Assembly (NCBI RefSeq): GCF_003856975.1
Contig: NZ_CP033107.1
Location: 1,178,001 to 1,242,000 of the forward strand
DNA length: 64,000 bases
Direction: 5' to 3'
Origin: Plantibacter sp. PA-3-X8
GTDB lineage: Bacteria; Actinomycetota; Actinomycetes; Actinomycetales; Microbacteriaceae
Part shown: positions 25,448 through 33,404 of the stretch, one piece after another
Position numbering within the stretch: the stretch's first letter is position 1
How the letters are laid out: each line of letters opens with the position of its first letter
Notes under the pieces: model-generated
Told to the model about the DNA's origin: nothing
Databases searched by the model: none
What the model saw: only the letters and a program-made list of their open reading frames with translations
Made by a program: the position numbers and the translations under genes

Positions 25448-27375
25448 CGTGGGGCCTCCATCGGTGCTCCCGGTTCCGGGTACTGTTGCGCGCGGCGCAC
25501 CCGCAGCGTGTGTGACCCGCTCGTCGCGGTGGCGCGCTGCACGAGCCGGATGCGGAAGACGGCCGACCCCCAGACCTCGTGGAGCTTTGGGTCGTCGATG
25601 TCGATCCGGTCCACCGCCACCTCGAACGCGGGGTCGGTGTCCAGGCGGGCGTCGCCGACCAGGATCCCACCGCCCGCGACGATCGGCTCGACGGCTGTCA
25701 GGAACGTCAGCGTCATCTGCGATGGTTCGGCGAACGCCCAGTGGTCGTCGACGAGGACGGCACCGGCCGCACGGTCGAGCGTCACCGCGCGGTCCAGGGC
25801 CGTGAGGCGGGCCTCGCGCGGATACGCACCCAGGAGGGACGTGGCGAGGACGGAGCGGTCGCCCTCGTCGGAGAACCGTGTCCCGCTCGCCGTGAAGGCC
25901 CGACCATACGGTTGCTCGACCCCGGCAGGGAGGGGGACGTTGTGGAAGGCGCTCCGCATGGTCCAGATGCCGTAGCGGGTGTCCGGCATGAAGGTGTCGC
26001 GGTGGTAGACGCCGACACCCACGTCGATGAGGACGGGCTCACCGTCGAGCGAGACGATGACCCCGCCGACGTCGTTGTGGTTGTGGCTGACGTCGTTGTG
26101 ACCACCCTTCGCGGCGACCGCCCAGCCGTCCACGCGACCGGCGTGCTCGCGGAACACCGCCACCTCCGTTCCCGGTGCGTACCAGGAGGAGGGCATCCCC
26201 GGCGTGGCGTCGCCGGCCGTGGTCCACGCCGGGTCGAGCAGCTCCGCGAGCGTGCGGCGGAACAACGGAGCCAACTGCCCCGAGAAGCCGAGCGGATGCG
26301 AACGCCCCATCCAGCGGGCGTGGGCAGCCACCTCGTCGTCGCCCACGCGCTCGCCGAAGCGGGCGAGCAGGTTCCAGGTCGCGTTCGACGGCAGGCTCGC
26401 GGACCCGTCCGAGAAGTTGACCTGTGACGTGGCCGACAGCTGCATGACCATCGGGAACCGGGCCATCGCGGCGACCGGCGGGACCGCGAAGCCGTCGAAG
26501 GCGCCGCCCGTCAGGTCGCCGAGCAGGTCGAGGGCCTCGAACAGGGTCGCGCCCGCCCACCACCAGTACGTCGCACCCTCGTCGCAGCTCCCGTCCTCGG
26601 CGTACCCGGCACGGAAACGGTCGAGGACGGCGACCGCGCGGTCCACCGACGCCGCCAGCTCGGACCGATCGGTCTCGACCACGGCGGAGCACACGAGCAC
26701 GTTCGAGACGATCCACGGGGCCCAGTTGTTCGGCGGTCCGTCGAGCCCGTGCCAGAAGTCCACCTCGTCGCGCCACGGGTCCAGGACCCGACGACGGATC
26801 TCGGCGTGCACCCGTGCGCGCAGTCCCGGGAAGGTCAGCTCCAGGCGGTCCCCGGCGATCGTGTCGATCGCGGCGAGCATCCCGCCGATGTAGGCGTCCG
26901 AGAGGTCGAGCACGTCACGACCGGGGATCGGGAGGAAGGGGCGCTCGCCGGACTCGGGCAGCGCGTAGTGCGAGGGCAGACACCAGGCGGTCAGTTCGCA
27001 GAGCCGCCAGACGCGGTCACCGAGCTCGCCGACCCAGGCGTCGTCCCCGGTGGCACCGAGCGCGAGTGCCGAGGCGGCGACCGAACCGAGGAGGGCCTGC
27101 TGCGCCGTCTCGTACGGAGTCCGGTCGCCCTCCGCGCTGTACCGGGCCCAGAGCGACAGCGTCGGCGGGTTGCGGTCCGCCTCCGCGCACCAGCGGTGGG
27201 CCGCGTCGACGAGGGCCACCCGGTCGCGCTCGGCGACGCGGCCCCAGGCCTCGCGGTCGTCGACCGACGGCGCGGCGCTCCAGCCCCCGACGCGCAGTGA
27301 GCGGCGGGCCCGGTCGTCGAACCGTCCGGCGAAGCTCGTGGTCGTCGGCGCGGTTCGGTCTGTCTCGAGGGTCAT
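25444..27375 (-). CDS. Heparinase II/III-family protein (putative oligosaccharide lyase)
   Basis: This 643-residue protein has an N-terminal helical toroid (FWHGLDGPPNNWAPW with the conserved Asn/Trp region) and a C-terminal beta-sandwich beginning with the family hallmark GGHNDVSHNHNDVGG, which includes the metal-binding and catalytic histidines, then PVLIDVGVGVY and SAFHNVPLPAGVEQ. This family cleaves uronic-acid-containing polysaccharides by beta-elimination. There is no signal peptide, so an imported oligosaccharide is the likely substrate. A tail of basic residues follows. It is translationally coupled to the DUF2264 gene. The exact polysaccharide is not known; pairing with an alpha-galactosidase hints at a plant or bacterial heteroglycan. 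Confidence 0.85.
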   Translation of the reverse strand: MTLETDRTAPTTTSFAGRFDDRARRSLRVGGWSAAPSVDDREAWGRVAERDRVALVDAAHRWCAEADRNPPTLSLWARYSAEGDRTPYETAQQALLGSVAASALALGATGDDAWVGELGDRVWRLCELTAWCLPSHYALPESGERPFLPIPGRDVLDLSDAYIGGMLAAIDTIAGDRLELTFPGLRARVHAEIRRRVLDPWRDEVDFWHGLDGPPNNWAPWIVSNVLVCSAVVETDRSELAASVDRAVAVLDRFRAGYAEDGSCDEGATYWWWAGATLFEALDLLGDLTGGAFDGFAVPPVAAMARFPMVMQLSATSQVNFSDGSASLPSNATWNLLARFGERVGDDEVAAHARWMGRSHPLGFSGQLAPLFRRTLAELLDPAWTTAGDATPGMPSSWYAPGTEVAVFREHAGRVDGWAVAAKGGHNDVSHNHNDVGGVIVSLDGEPVLIDVGVGVYHRDTFMPDTRYGIWTMRSAFHNVPLPAGVEQPYGRAFTASGTRFSDEGDRSVLATSLLGAYPREARLTALDRAVTLDRAAGAVLVDDHWAFAEPSQMTLTFLTAVEPIVAGGGILVGDARLDTDPAFEVAVDRIDIDDPKLHEVWGSAVFRIRLVQRATATSGSHTLRVRRAQQYPEPGAPMEAPR

Positions 27376-27403
27376 GGTCTGGCCTCTGGTGTTCGGTGGC
27401 GGT

Positions 27404-28432
27404 TCACGCCTGCAGCGCGAGGGCGGCGAGGGTGATCGGTCGATGGAAGGTGCCGAACCGGACGAAGTGCAGGGCCTCGTCGACCGTGTTGGCTGCGAGA
27501 CGTGCGAGCTCGTTCCCGGCCGAGCCGGCGATGTGCGGCGTGATGACCGTGTTGGGGGTCGACCACAGCCGGGAGGAGGGCGGCAGGATCTCCGGCGAGG
27601 TGACGTCGAGGATCGCGACCAGGTCGCCGCGGTCGAGCCGGTCGGCGAGCGCGTCGTGGTCGATGAGGTCGCCTCGGGCGGTGTTGATGACCGTGGTCCC
27701 GGGCCGCATCAGCTGGAGGAGGGACCGGTCGACGAGGTGTCTGGTGGAGGGGAGTGCCGGGGCGTGGAGCGTGACGATGTCGCTGTGCGCGGCCAGCTCG
27801 TCGAGCGTGACGCAGGGCACCCCGAGCGCCGCCTGTTCCTCGTGGTCGAGGGTCGGATCGGCGACGACGACCCGCACGTCCAGGGAGGCGAGGCGCTCGA
27901 CGACGAGTCGGCCGATCCGGGAGGCGCCGACGACGCCCACCGTGATCCCGTGGCTGCCGACCGTCGGCCACGCGCGCTCCGCATCGACGGGGGCTCGAGA
28001 GGCCCGCAGTGTCTCGGCGGCCCAGAACGTGCGCTTCGCGGCGAGGATCACCATCGCCATCGTGAACTCGGCGACCGGGACCGCGTTGGCCGTCGCACTG
28101 GAGGTGAGGGCGACCCGGCGTTCGAGGAGGGCGTCGGTGACGATGCCGCGCACGCTGCCGGCCGAATGCGCCACGGCCCGCAGTGACGGCAGGGATCGCA
28201 GGAGCGTCTCGTCGAGCACGGGGGAGCCCCAGCCCGTCACGAGCACCTCGACCGCGGCCAGCCGGGCGCGGTCCTCCGCGCGCTCGAGCCGGAGCGGGCG
28301 GTCCGACGGCAGTCTGGCGTACGGCTCCGACCGCAGGCGGGTGAGGTCCGGCTCGGAGAACACCCGGTCGAAGGTGCCGTCCGGCATGAGGAAGCCGATC
28401 GTGCCCGTCGGGGCGCTCTCGCTCTGCGGCAT
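27404..28432 (-). CDS. D-isomer-specific 2-hydroxyacid dehydrogenase family protein
   Basis: This 342-residue protein has the NAD-binding loop VGVVGASRIGRLVVERL (glycine pattern GxSxxG, slightly degenerate), the catalytic Arg in NTARGDLIDHDAL, an acidic residue in LDVTSPE where the family has DVxxxEPL, and the catalytic His in TPHIAGS. It probably oxidises or reduces a 2-hydroxy or 2-keto acid released from the glycan. AGGAGG precedes the ATG. It is the first gene of the minus-strand operon that continues with the heparinase-like, DUF2264 and GH36 genes. Its promoter region has a TTGACA at 28491-28496 and an operator-like site further upstream. Confidence 0.87.
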   Translation of the reverse strand: MPQSESAPTGTIGFLMPDGTFDRVFSEPDLTRLRSEPYARLPSDRPLRLERAEDRARLAAVEVLVTGWGSPVLDETLLRSLPSLRAVAHSAGSVRGIVTDALLERRVALTSSATANAVPVAEFTMAMVILAAKRTFWAAETLRASRAPVDAERAWPTVGSHGITVGVVGASRIGRLVVERLASLDVRVVVADPTLDHEEQAALGVPCVTLDELAAHSDIVTLHAPALPSTRHLVDRSLLQLMRPGTTVINTARGDLIDHDALADRLDRGDLVAILDVTSPEILPPSSRLWSTPNTVITPHIAGSAGNELARLAANTVDEALHFVRFGTFHRPITLAALALQA

Positions 28433-28466
28433 CGTCGCCTCCTGGTTCGTCTCGGCAGCAGGCTCA

Positions 28467-28496
28467 ATCCCAATCGGAGCCGCCCGATCGTGTCAA
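28467..28496 (-). promoter_or_regulatory. Candidate promoter of the minus-strand glycan operon
   Basis: On the minus strand a consensus TTGACA (28496 to 28491) is followed, after 17-18 bases, by TTGGGA/TGGGAT (28473 to 28467) as a weak -10 element. It stands about 35 bases before the dehydrogenase ATG. The repeated operator motif (28512-28528) begins about 15 bases upstream of the -35 hexamer. Confidence 0.45.
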
Positions 28497-28511
28497 GCAC
28501 GCCCGTTCAAA

Positions 28512-28528
28512 CGAACAGGAATCGAACA
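28512..28528 (-). promoter_or_regulatory. Operator-like site, copy 1, upstream of the glycan operon
   Basis: On the minus strand the sequence is TGTTCGATTCCTGTTCG, two TGTTCG half-sites 11 bases apart, followed by TTTGAACG, which gives an added GTTC/GAAC symmetry at 28505-28516. A near-identical 17-mer (15 of 17 bases) occurs at 29641-29657. It is the best candidate binding site for the hybrid DeoR/LacI regulator encoded between the two copies. Confidence 0.6.
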
Positions 28529-28536
28529 GCGTGGGG

Positions 28537-29628
28537 CTATCGCGGTGGTGCGGTCGACTCGCGGAGGCTCAGACTCGGCCGCAGGCTCATGTGGCGGGCG
28601 GAGAAGCCCTGCTGGGCCGCGGCCGAGATGCGCTCGAAGCACATCGTCGCCGCGAACCGGCCGATGTCGCGTTTGGGCGGCGCGACCGCGGTGAGCGGCA
28701 CCCGGGCGAGCCCGGCCACCTCGTCGTCGTACGCCACGATCGACAGGTCGTCCGGGATCGAGAGCCCGAAGTCGAGCGCCGCGTCCGCGAACTCGACGGC
28801 GTAGTGGTCCGAGTGCATGAACACCGCGGTCGTGCCGGACGCCACGCATGCCTCGAGGTACCGCCTCGTCTGCTCGCCGACGCCGTGCCGGTCGTCGATG
28901 ATCGCCGTGCTGGCGTCCTCGCGCAGGCCGAGCTGGCGCCGGGCGCGCTCGTAGCCGAGCCGCAACGACGGCGTCGTCGGGGTGTCGAAGGCCGCCATCC
29001 CGACCCGCTCGTGACCGAGGGCGGCGAGGTGTCGGAGCGCGATGGCGGCGCCGGCGGCATGGTCGGTGCGCACGAACTCGAGTCCGTCGCCCACCGGGGA
29101 CTCCGCGACCGAGCGCTCCACGAGGACGACGGGGACCGGTGCGCGCTCGAGGAGCTCGAGCGTCGCGAAGGCGTCGAGGACCGAGGTGGTCACGAGGAGG
29201 CCGTCCACCCCGCCGGCCAGCAGTCGCTCGATCTGGTCGCGCTCGCGGGCGGGGTCATAGCGCGAGACACCGAGGACGATCCGACCGCCGAGCGACTGCG
29301 CCCGCTCCACGGCGCCGGCCACGATCGTCGGGAAGTAGTAGCTCGGATCGGGCACGACGAATCCGAAGGTGAACAGGGTGTCGGCCGCACCGGGGGCCGG
29401 CGTGGGGCGGGCGCCCGGCCGGTGCGGGATGCCCGTGGTCGGCTGCGTGTCGATCGAGACGGCCCCGCCGTGCACCCGACGGAGGCGGCCCTGCTCCCCG
29501 AGCTCGCGCAGGTCCCGCCGGACGGTCATCGCGGAGATGCCCATGCGCTCGGCGAAGTCGGCCGCGGAGAGACTGCCGTGGATCCGCAGTTCGGCGAGGA
29601 TGCGGTCGTGACGTTGCGAGAGCTCCAT
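28537..29628 (-). CDS. Hybrid transcriptional regulator: DeoR-type HTH with LacI-type sugar-sensor domain
   Basis: This 363-residue protein starts with a DeoR-family winged HTH (LSAADFAERMGISAMTVRRDL, with the wing LRRVHGGA) and then, after a Pro/Gly linker near residue 75, has a periplasmic-binding-like sensor domain of the LacI/GalR kind (FTFGFVVPDPSYYFPTIVAG, ALGHERVGMAAFD, PDDLSIVAYDDE). LacI-family regulators normally have a different HTH, so this is a recombined architecture known from some actinobacterial sugar loci. It lies between the catabolic operon and the divergent ABC importer operon, and its gene is flanked by the two copies of the TGTTCG-type site. It likely represses both and itself until an oligosaccharide binds. 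Confidence 0.88.
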   Translation of the reverse strand: MELSQRHDRILAELRIHGSLSAADFAERMGISAMTVRRDLRELGEQGRLRRVHGGAVSIDTQPTTGIPHRPGARPTPAPGAADTLFTFGFVVPDPSYYFPTIVAGAVERAQSLGGRIVLGVSRYDPARERDQIERLLAGGVDGLLVTTSVLDAFATLELLERAPVPVVLVERSVAESPVGDGLEFVRTDHAAGAAIALRHLAALGHERVGMAAFDTPTTPSLRLGYERARRQLGLREDASTAIIDDRHGVGEQTRRYLEACVASGTTAVFMHSDHYAVEFADAALDFGLSIPDDLSIVAYDDEVAGLARVPLTAVAPPKRDIGRFAATMCFERISAAAQQGFSARHMSLRPSLSLRESTAPPR

Positions 29629-29640
29629 GATCGACTCCGA

Positions 29641-29657
29641 TGTTCGATATCTGTTCG
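29641..29657 (+). promoter_or_regulatory. Operator-like site, copy 2, between regulator and importer
   Basis: TGTTCGATATCTGTTCG lies 13 bases upstream of the regulator start codon and about 110 bases upstream of the importer operon. It differs from copy 1 at two of 17 positions. Its place fits autoregulation of the regulator gene and control of the divergent importer. A plus-strand TTGACT (29673-29678) just downstream may be the -35 of the importer promoter. Confidence 0.6.
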
Positions 29658-29769
29658 GATGATTAGATGATCTTGACTTTACTCAACGGCCCCGCGAAAG
29701 ATTGCCAACGTTCGAGAGAACGACGCGGAAGCACCCGACGGGGCCTCCGCTGCGAGCAAGGGAGCTGCT

Positions 29770-30765
29770 GTGAGCGCGACGACGACCGATCGGCCGGAGA
29801 CCATCCGACCACCGATCGCACCCGCAGGGTCCGGCGGCCGGCCGACGAAGCGCAAGGTGCCGTTCGGGATGCAGTTCCGTCGCGACTCGCCACTGCTCAT
29901 CATGGTGACGCCGGCGGTCGTGCTGCTGCTGCTGTTCGTCTACATCCCGCTGCTCGGGAACGTCATCGCGTTCATGGACTACCAGCCGTACATCCCGATC
30001 CCGGACAGCCCGTGGGTGGGCTTCGCCAACTTCTCGGCGCTCTTCGGCGATCCGGCTTTCTGGAACGCGGTCTCCAACACCCTCCAGATCACGTTCATCC
30101 AGCTGGTCCTCTTCTTCCCGGTCCCCATCGCGCTGGCCATCTTCATCCACTCGCTGACCTGGCCCTGGCTCCGCTCCATCGTGCAGTCGGTGCTCTACCT
30201 GCCGCACTTCCTGTCCTGGGTCATCGTCGTCGGCTTCTTCCAGCAGAGTCTCGGATCGGGAGGGGTGCTCAACACCTGGCTGCGGCAGCTCGACCTCGGG
30301 ACCGTCTCCGTCATGTCCGACCCGGCCACCTTCAAGCTCCTGCTGTCCTCGCAGGTGATCTGGAAGGACGCGGGCTGGGGCACCATCATCTTCCTCGCGG
30401 CGCTCGCGGCCATCGACGACTCGCTCTACGAGGCCGCCGCCATCGACGGAGCGGGCGCCTGGAGCCGGTTCTGGCACATCACCCTGCCTGGGATCCGGCC
30501 CATCATCGTGCTGCTGCTCATCCTGCGGCTCGGCGAGGCGCTGTCCGTCGGCTTCGAGCAGATCATCCTGCAACGCAACGCCGTCGGCCCCGGAGCCGCC
30601 GAAGTGCTCGACACCTACGTCTACTACCACGGCGTCATCGACGGGAACTGGAGTACCGGCATCGCCGCCGGCCTCATCAAGGGTCTCGTCGGTCTCGTCC
30701 TCATCCTCGTCGCCAACAAGGCGGCGCACATGCTCGGCGAGCAGGGAGTGTATTCCAAATCATGA
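29770..30765 (+). CDS. Oligosaccharide ABC importer permease, LplB type
   Basis: This 331-residue protein has six membrane segments and the cytoplasmic EAA loop (YEAAAIDGAGAWSRFWHITLP), as in the LplB/YtcP-partner group of CUT1 sugar permeases. The N-terminus is long and charged (about 30 residues of Arg/Pro/Gly). It pairs with the permease encoded next, with which it overlaps by four bases (ATGA), to form the membrane channel. GGGAG precedes the GTG. No ATP-binding subunit is encoded in the operon, so a shared MsmX-like ATPase elsewhere in the genome is needed (inference from known CUT1 systems). Confidence 0.92.
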   Translation: MSATTTDRPETIRPPIAPAGSGGRPTKRKVPFGMQFRRDSPLLIMVTPAVVLLLLFVYIPLLGNVIAFMDYQPYIPIPDSPWVGFANFSALFGDPAFWNAVSNTLQITFIQLVLFFPVPIALAIFIHSLTWPWLRSIVQSVLYLPHFLSWVIVVGFFQQSLGSGGVLNTWLRQLDLGTVSVMSDPATFKLLLSSQVIWKDAGWGTIIFLAALAAIDDSLYEAAAIDGAGAWSRFWHITLPGIRPIIVLLLILRLGEALSVGFEQIILQRNAVGPGAAEVLDTYVYYHGVIDGNWSTGIAAGLIKGLVGLVLILVANKAAHMLGEQGVYSKS

Positions 30766-31649
30766 GCACCATCGTCCGACCGGTCTGGGCGGGGAAACCG
30801 AAGCCCGTCGTCCTCGCGCTCAAGGCGCTCGCGATCGTCATGATCCTCGCCGTCATCCTGTTCCCGTTCCTCATCGTGGTCTCCACGAGTGTGTCGACCG
30901 CCGAGGACGTCACGGCCGCCGGTGGCTACGTCGTGTGGCCAAAGTCCTTCACGCTCGACGCGTACCAGCAGATCCTCGCCGGGGGCGTGGTCACCCGCGC
31001 GATCCTGGTGACGCTGTTCGTGACCGTCGTCGGCACGCTCATCAGCCTCGTCTGCACCGTGTCGGCAGCGTGGGCCCTCAGCCGGCGTTCGTTCTTCCAG
31101 CGCCCCGTGCTGATGATCGTGCTCGCCACGTTCCTCTTCACCCCGGGACTCATCCCGCTGTACCTGATGGTGAAGCAGCTCGGCCTGCTCGACAACGTCT
31201 GGGCGCTCATCCTGCCCGGTGCGTTCAGCGTGTTCAACATGGTGGTCGTCCGCGGCTTCATGATGGGCATCCCGCAGGAGCTCATCGACAGCGCGAAGAT
31301 CGACGGCGCCGGGGAGTTCCGCATCCTCGGCACGATCGTCCTGCCGCTGTCCCGCGCGGTGATCGCCGTCGTCGCCCTCTTCTACGCGGTCGGGTACTGG
31401 AACGCGTTCTTCAACGCGCTGCTGTACATCAACGACACCTCCAAGTGGACGCTCCAGCTCGTCCTGCGCACCTACGTGCTGCAAGGGTCCTCGCTCGTCG
31501 GTGGAGCTTCGGACGCCTCGGTGCTGCCGCCGGCCGAGTCCCTGCAGATGGCCGTCGTGCTCATCGCCATCGTCCCGATCCTCATCGCCTACCCACTCGT
31601 GCAACGCCACCTCACGAAGGGTGTGCTGACCGGCGCCGTCAAGGGCTGA
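30762..31649 (+). CDS. Oligosaccharide ABC importer permease, LplC/YtcP type
   Basis: This 295-residue protein has six membrane segments and the EAA loop DSAKIDGAGEFRILGTIVLP. The sequence FTPGLIPLYLMVKQLGLLDNVWALILP is typical of the LplC/YtcP subgroup; I cite it here by FTPGLIPLYLMVKQ. It forms the second half of the permease with the LplB-type protein encoded upstream. The binding lipoprotein gene follows after 83 bases, a gap that may help raise expression of that subunit. Confidence 0.92.
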   Translation: MSTIVRPVWAGKPKPVVLALKALAIVMILAVILFPFLIVVSTSVSTAEDVTAAGGYVVWPKSFTLDAYQQILAGGVVTRAILVTLFVTVVGTLISLVCTVSAAWALSRRSFFQRPVLMIVLATFLFTPGLIPLYLMVKQLGLLDNVWALILPGAFSVFNMVVVRGFMMGIPQELIDSAKIDGAGEFRILGTIVLPLSRAVIAVVALFYAVGYWNAFFNALLYINDTSKWTLQLVLRTYVLQGSSLVGGASDASVLPPAESLQMAVVLIAIVPILIAYPLVQRHLTKGVLTGAVKG

Positions 31650-31732
31650 CCGGTCCGCACACCTCCACCCGGCACCGTCGCCGGGACCTCACCCGCGCCC
31701 CTGGCGCCAGCCCCACCTCGAAGGAGACCACG

Positions 31733-33391
31733 ATGAACGACACCACCTCCGGCCTGTCACGCCGCACCTTCCTCACCGCGGCCGGCGTCGGCCTCGCCGT
31801 CCTCGGCCTCGGTTCCGCGCTCGCCGGCTGCACGCCAGGCGGCGCGACGTCCGGTGCCGCGGGTTCCGGAGCCCTCGTCCCGCTGCCCACGTACGTGCCG
31901 ATCACGAAGGGACCGACCCCGGACCTCGCCGGCTCGGCCACGGTCCAGCCCGTCTACCTCTCGGCACCGAAGGAGGCCGAGCTCTTCACCTCGGTGTCCG
32001 GGAAGGCCGCCGTGAGCGGCACGGTGTCCGGGTTCGTCATCTCGTACAGCCCGCCGGCACCCGCGTCGAACAGCTACCTCCAGGCGGCCGAGCAGGAACT
32101 CGGCTGCAAGCTCGACCTGCAGGTGGTCCCGGCCGACTCGTTCGCGCCCAAGTTCGCGACGGTCATGGCCGGCGGCAGTGTGCCGGACCTCGTCGAGTTC
32201 CTCGCGTTCCAGCTGCCGCCGTCCTACCCGCAGCTGCTGAAGGCCCAGTTCGCGGACCTGTCCGACCACCTCTCGGGCGACAAGGTGAAGGCGTACCCCA
32301 ACCTCGCGAACCTGCCCACCCCGTCCTGGGAGGGCTGCCGGATCAACGGTCGGATCTACGGCGTCCCGGTGAACCGCCCGCCGTTCGGCAACATGCTCAT
32401 CTCCCGACCGGACGTCATCAAGGACCTCACGGGAGCGGAACCCGCTCCGAAGACGAAGGACGAGTTCACCGAGCTCTGCAAGGCGGTCACCGACGCCAAG
32501 CGCAACCGGTACGCCATCAGCGGGCAGAGCAACGGCGACAGCGTCGACTGGGCGTACGACTTCATGGGCGCGATGTTCGGGGTGCCGAACGGTTGGGAGC
32601 TGCAGGGCTCGAAGCTCGTCCACAAGTGGGAGTCGGACCGCTGGCTCGAGACGCTGTCGTACATCAAGGAGTTGAAGGATGCCGGGTACTACCACCCGGA
32701 CACCCCGAGCATCTCCGGCTCCCAGGCGAAGACCTACATGGCCAACGGCACGGTGCTCATGCACCAGGACGGCATCTCGGCGATCATCGACCCCAGTGCC
32801 CCCGAGGGCGTGGTCTACGACGCGATCCTCCCGTTCGCGGCGGACGGCGGCGACGGCATCGTCTACCAGGGCTCGTCGATGTTCTCCTTCACCGCCATCA
32901 AGCAGGCGGACGACGCTCGCGTGAAGGAACTGCTGACGCTGCTCAACCACCTCGCGGCGCCCTACGGCAGCACCGAGGGGTTCTTCCTCCAGTACGGCCG
33001 GGCCGGCGAGCACCACACACGTGAAGCGGACGGTCGCGTCGTCCTGACCGAGGCGGGATCCGCACAGATCGGCCCCACCTCGCTGAACCGGCTCGCCGCC
33101 GCACCACAGATCCTCGCGAGCGCGGTGCCGATGGAGGAACGGCTGCGTCGCTCGCACGCCTGGCAGGAGCAGGCCTCCCCGATGCTCCAGAAGAGCCCGA
33201 TCACCGGGCTGTACTCGGAGACCGCGGGCAAGACGTCCTCGTCGACGAACGCCCTGTCGTCGACGATGAACGAGTACGTCCTCGGCCGGACCGGTTTCGA
33301 CGCCGTGAAGTCGGGCATCGCCTCGTGGAAGAAGTCGACGAACGACAAGGTCCGTGCGGAGTACCAGGAGCAGCTCGAGAAGCTGTCCTGA
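31733..33391 (+). CDS. Oligosaccharide ABC importer, substrate-binding lipoprotein
   Basis: This 552-residue protein starts with a Tat-like signal (SRRTFLTAAGVGLAVLG) ending in lipobox LAGC, so it is probably folded before export and anchored to the membrane. The rest is an extracellular solute-binding protein family 1/LplA-like fold: FVISYSPPAPASN, LDLQVVPADSF, GSVPDLVEF and NGRIYGVPVNRPPFGNMLI. At over 500 residues it is of the large kind that binds oligosaccharides or uronate-containing glycans. AAGGAGA precedes the ATG. It closes the importer operon and converges with the DUF2207 gene, 13 bases away. Confidence 0.92.
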   Translation: MNDTTSGLSRRTFLTAAGVGLAVLGLGSALAGCTPGGATSGAAGSGALVPLPTYVPITKGPTPDLAGSATVQPVYLSAPKEAELFTSVSGKAAVSGTVSGFVISYSPPAPASNSYLQAAEQELGCKLDLQVVPADSFAPKFATVMAGGSVPDLVEFLAFQLPPSYPQLLKAQFADLSDHLSGDKVKAYPNLANLPTPSWEGCRINGRIYGVPVNRPPFGNMLISRPDVIKDLTGAEPAPKTKDEFTELCKAVTDAKRNRYAISGQSNGDSVDWAYDFMGAMFGVPNGWELQGSKLVHKWESDRWLETLSYIKELKDAGYYHPDTPSISGSQAKTYMANGTVLMHQDGISAIIDPSAPEGVVYDAILPFAADGGDGIVYQGSSMFSFTAIKQADDARVKELLTLLNHLAAPYGSTEGFFLQYGRAGEHHTREADGRVVLTEAGSAQIGPTSLNRLAAAPQILASAVPMEERLRRSHAWQEQASPMLQKSPITGLYSETAGKTSSSTNALSSTMNEYVLGRTGFDAVKSGIASWKKSTNDKVRAEYQEQLEKLS

Positions 33392-33404
33392 CGGCGGCCG
33401 GCGG

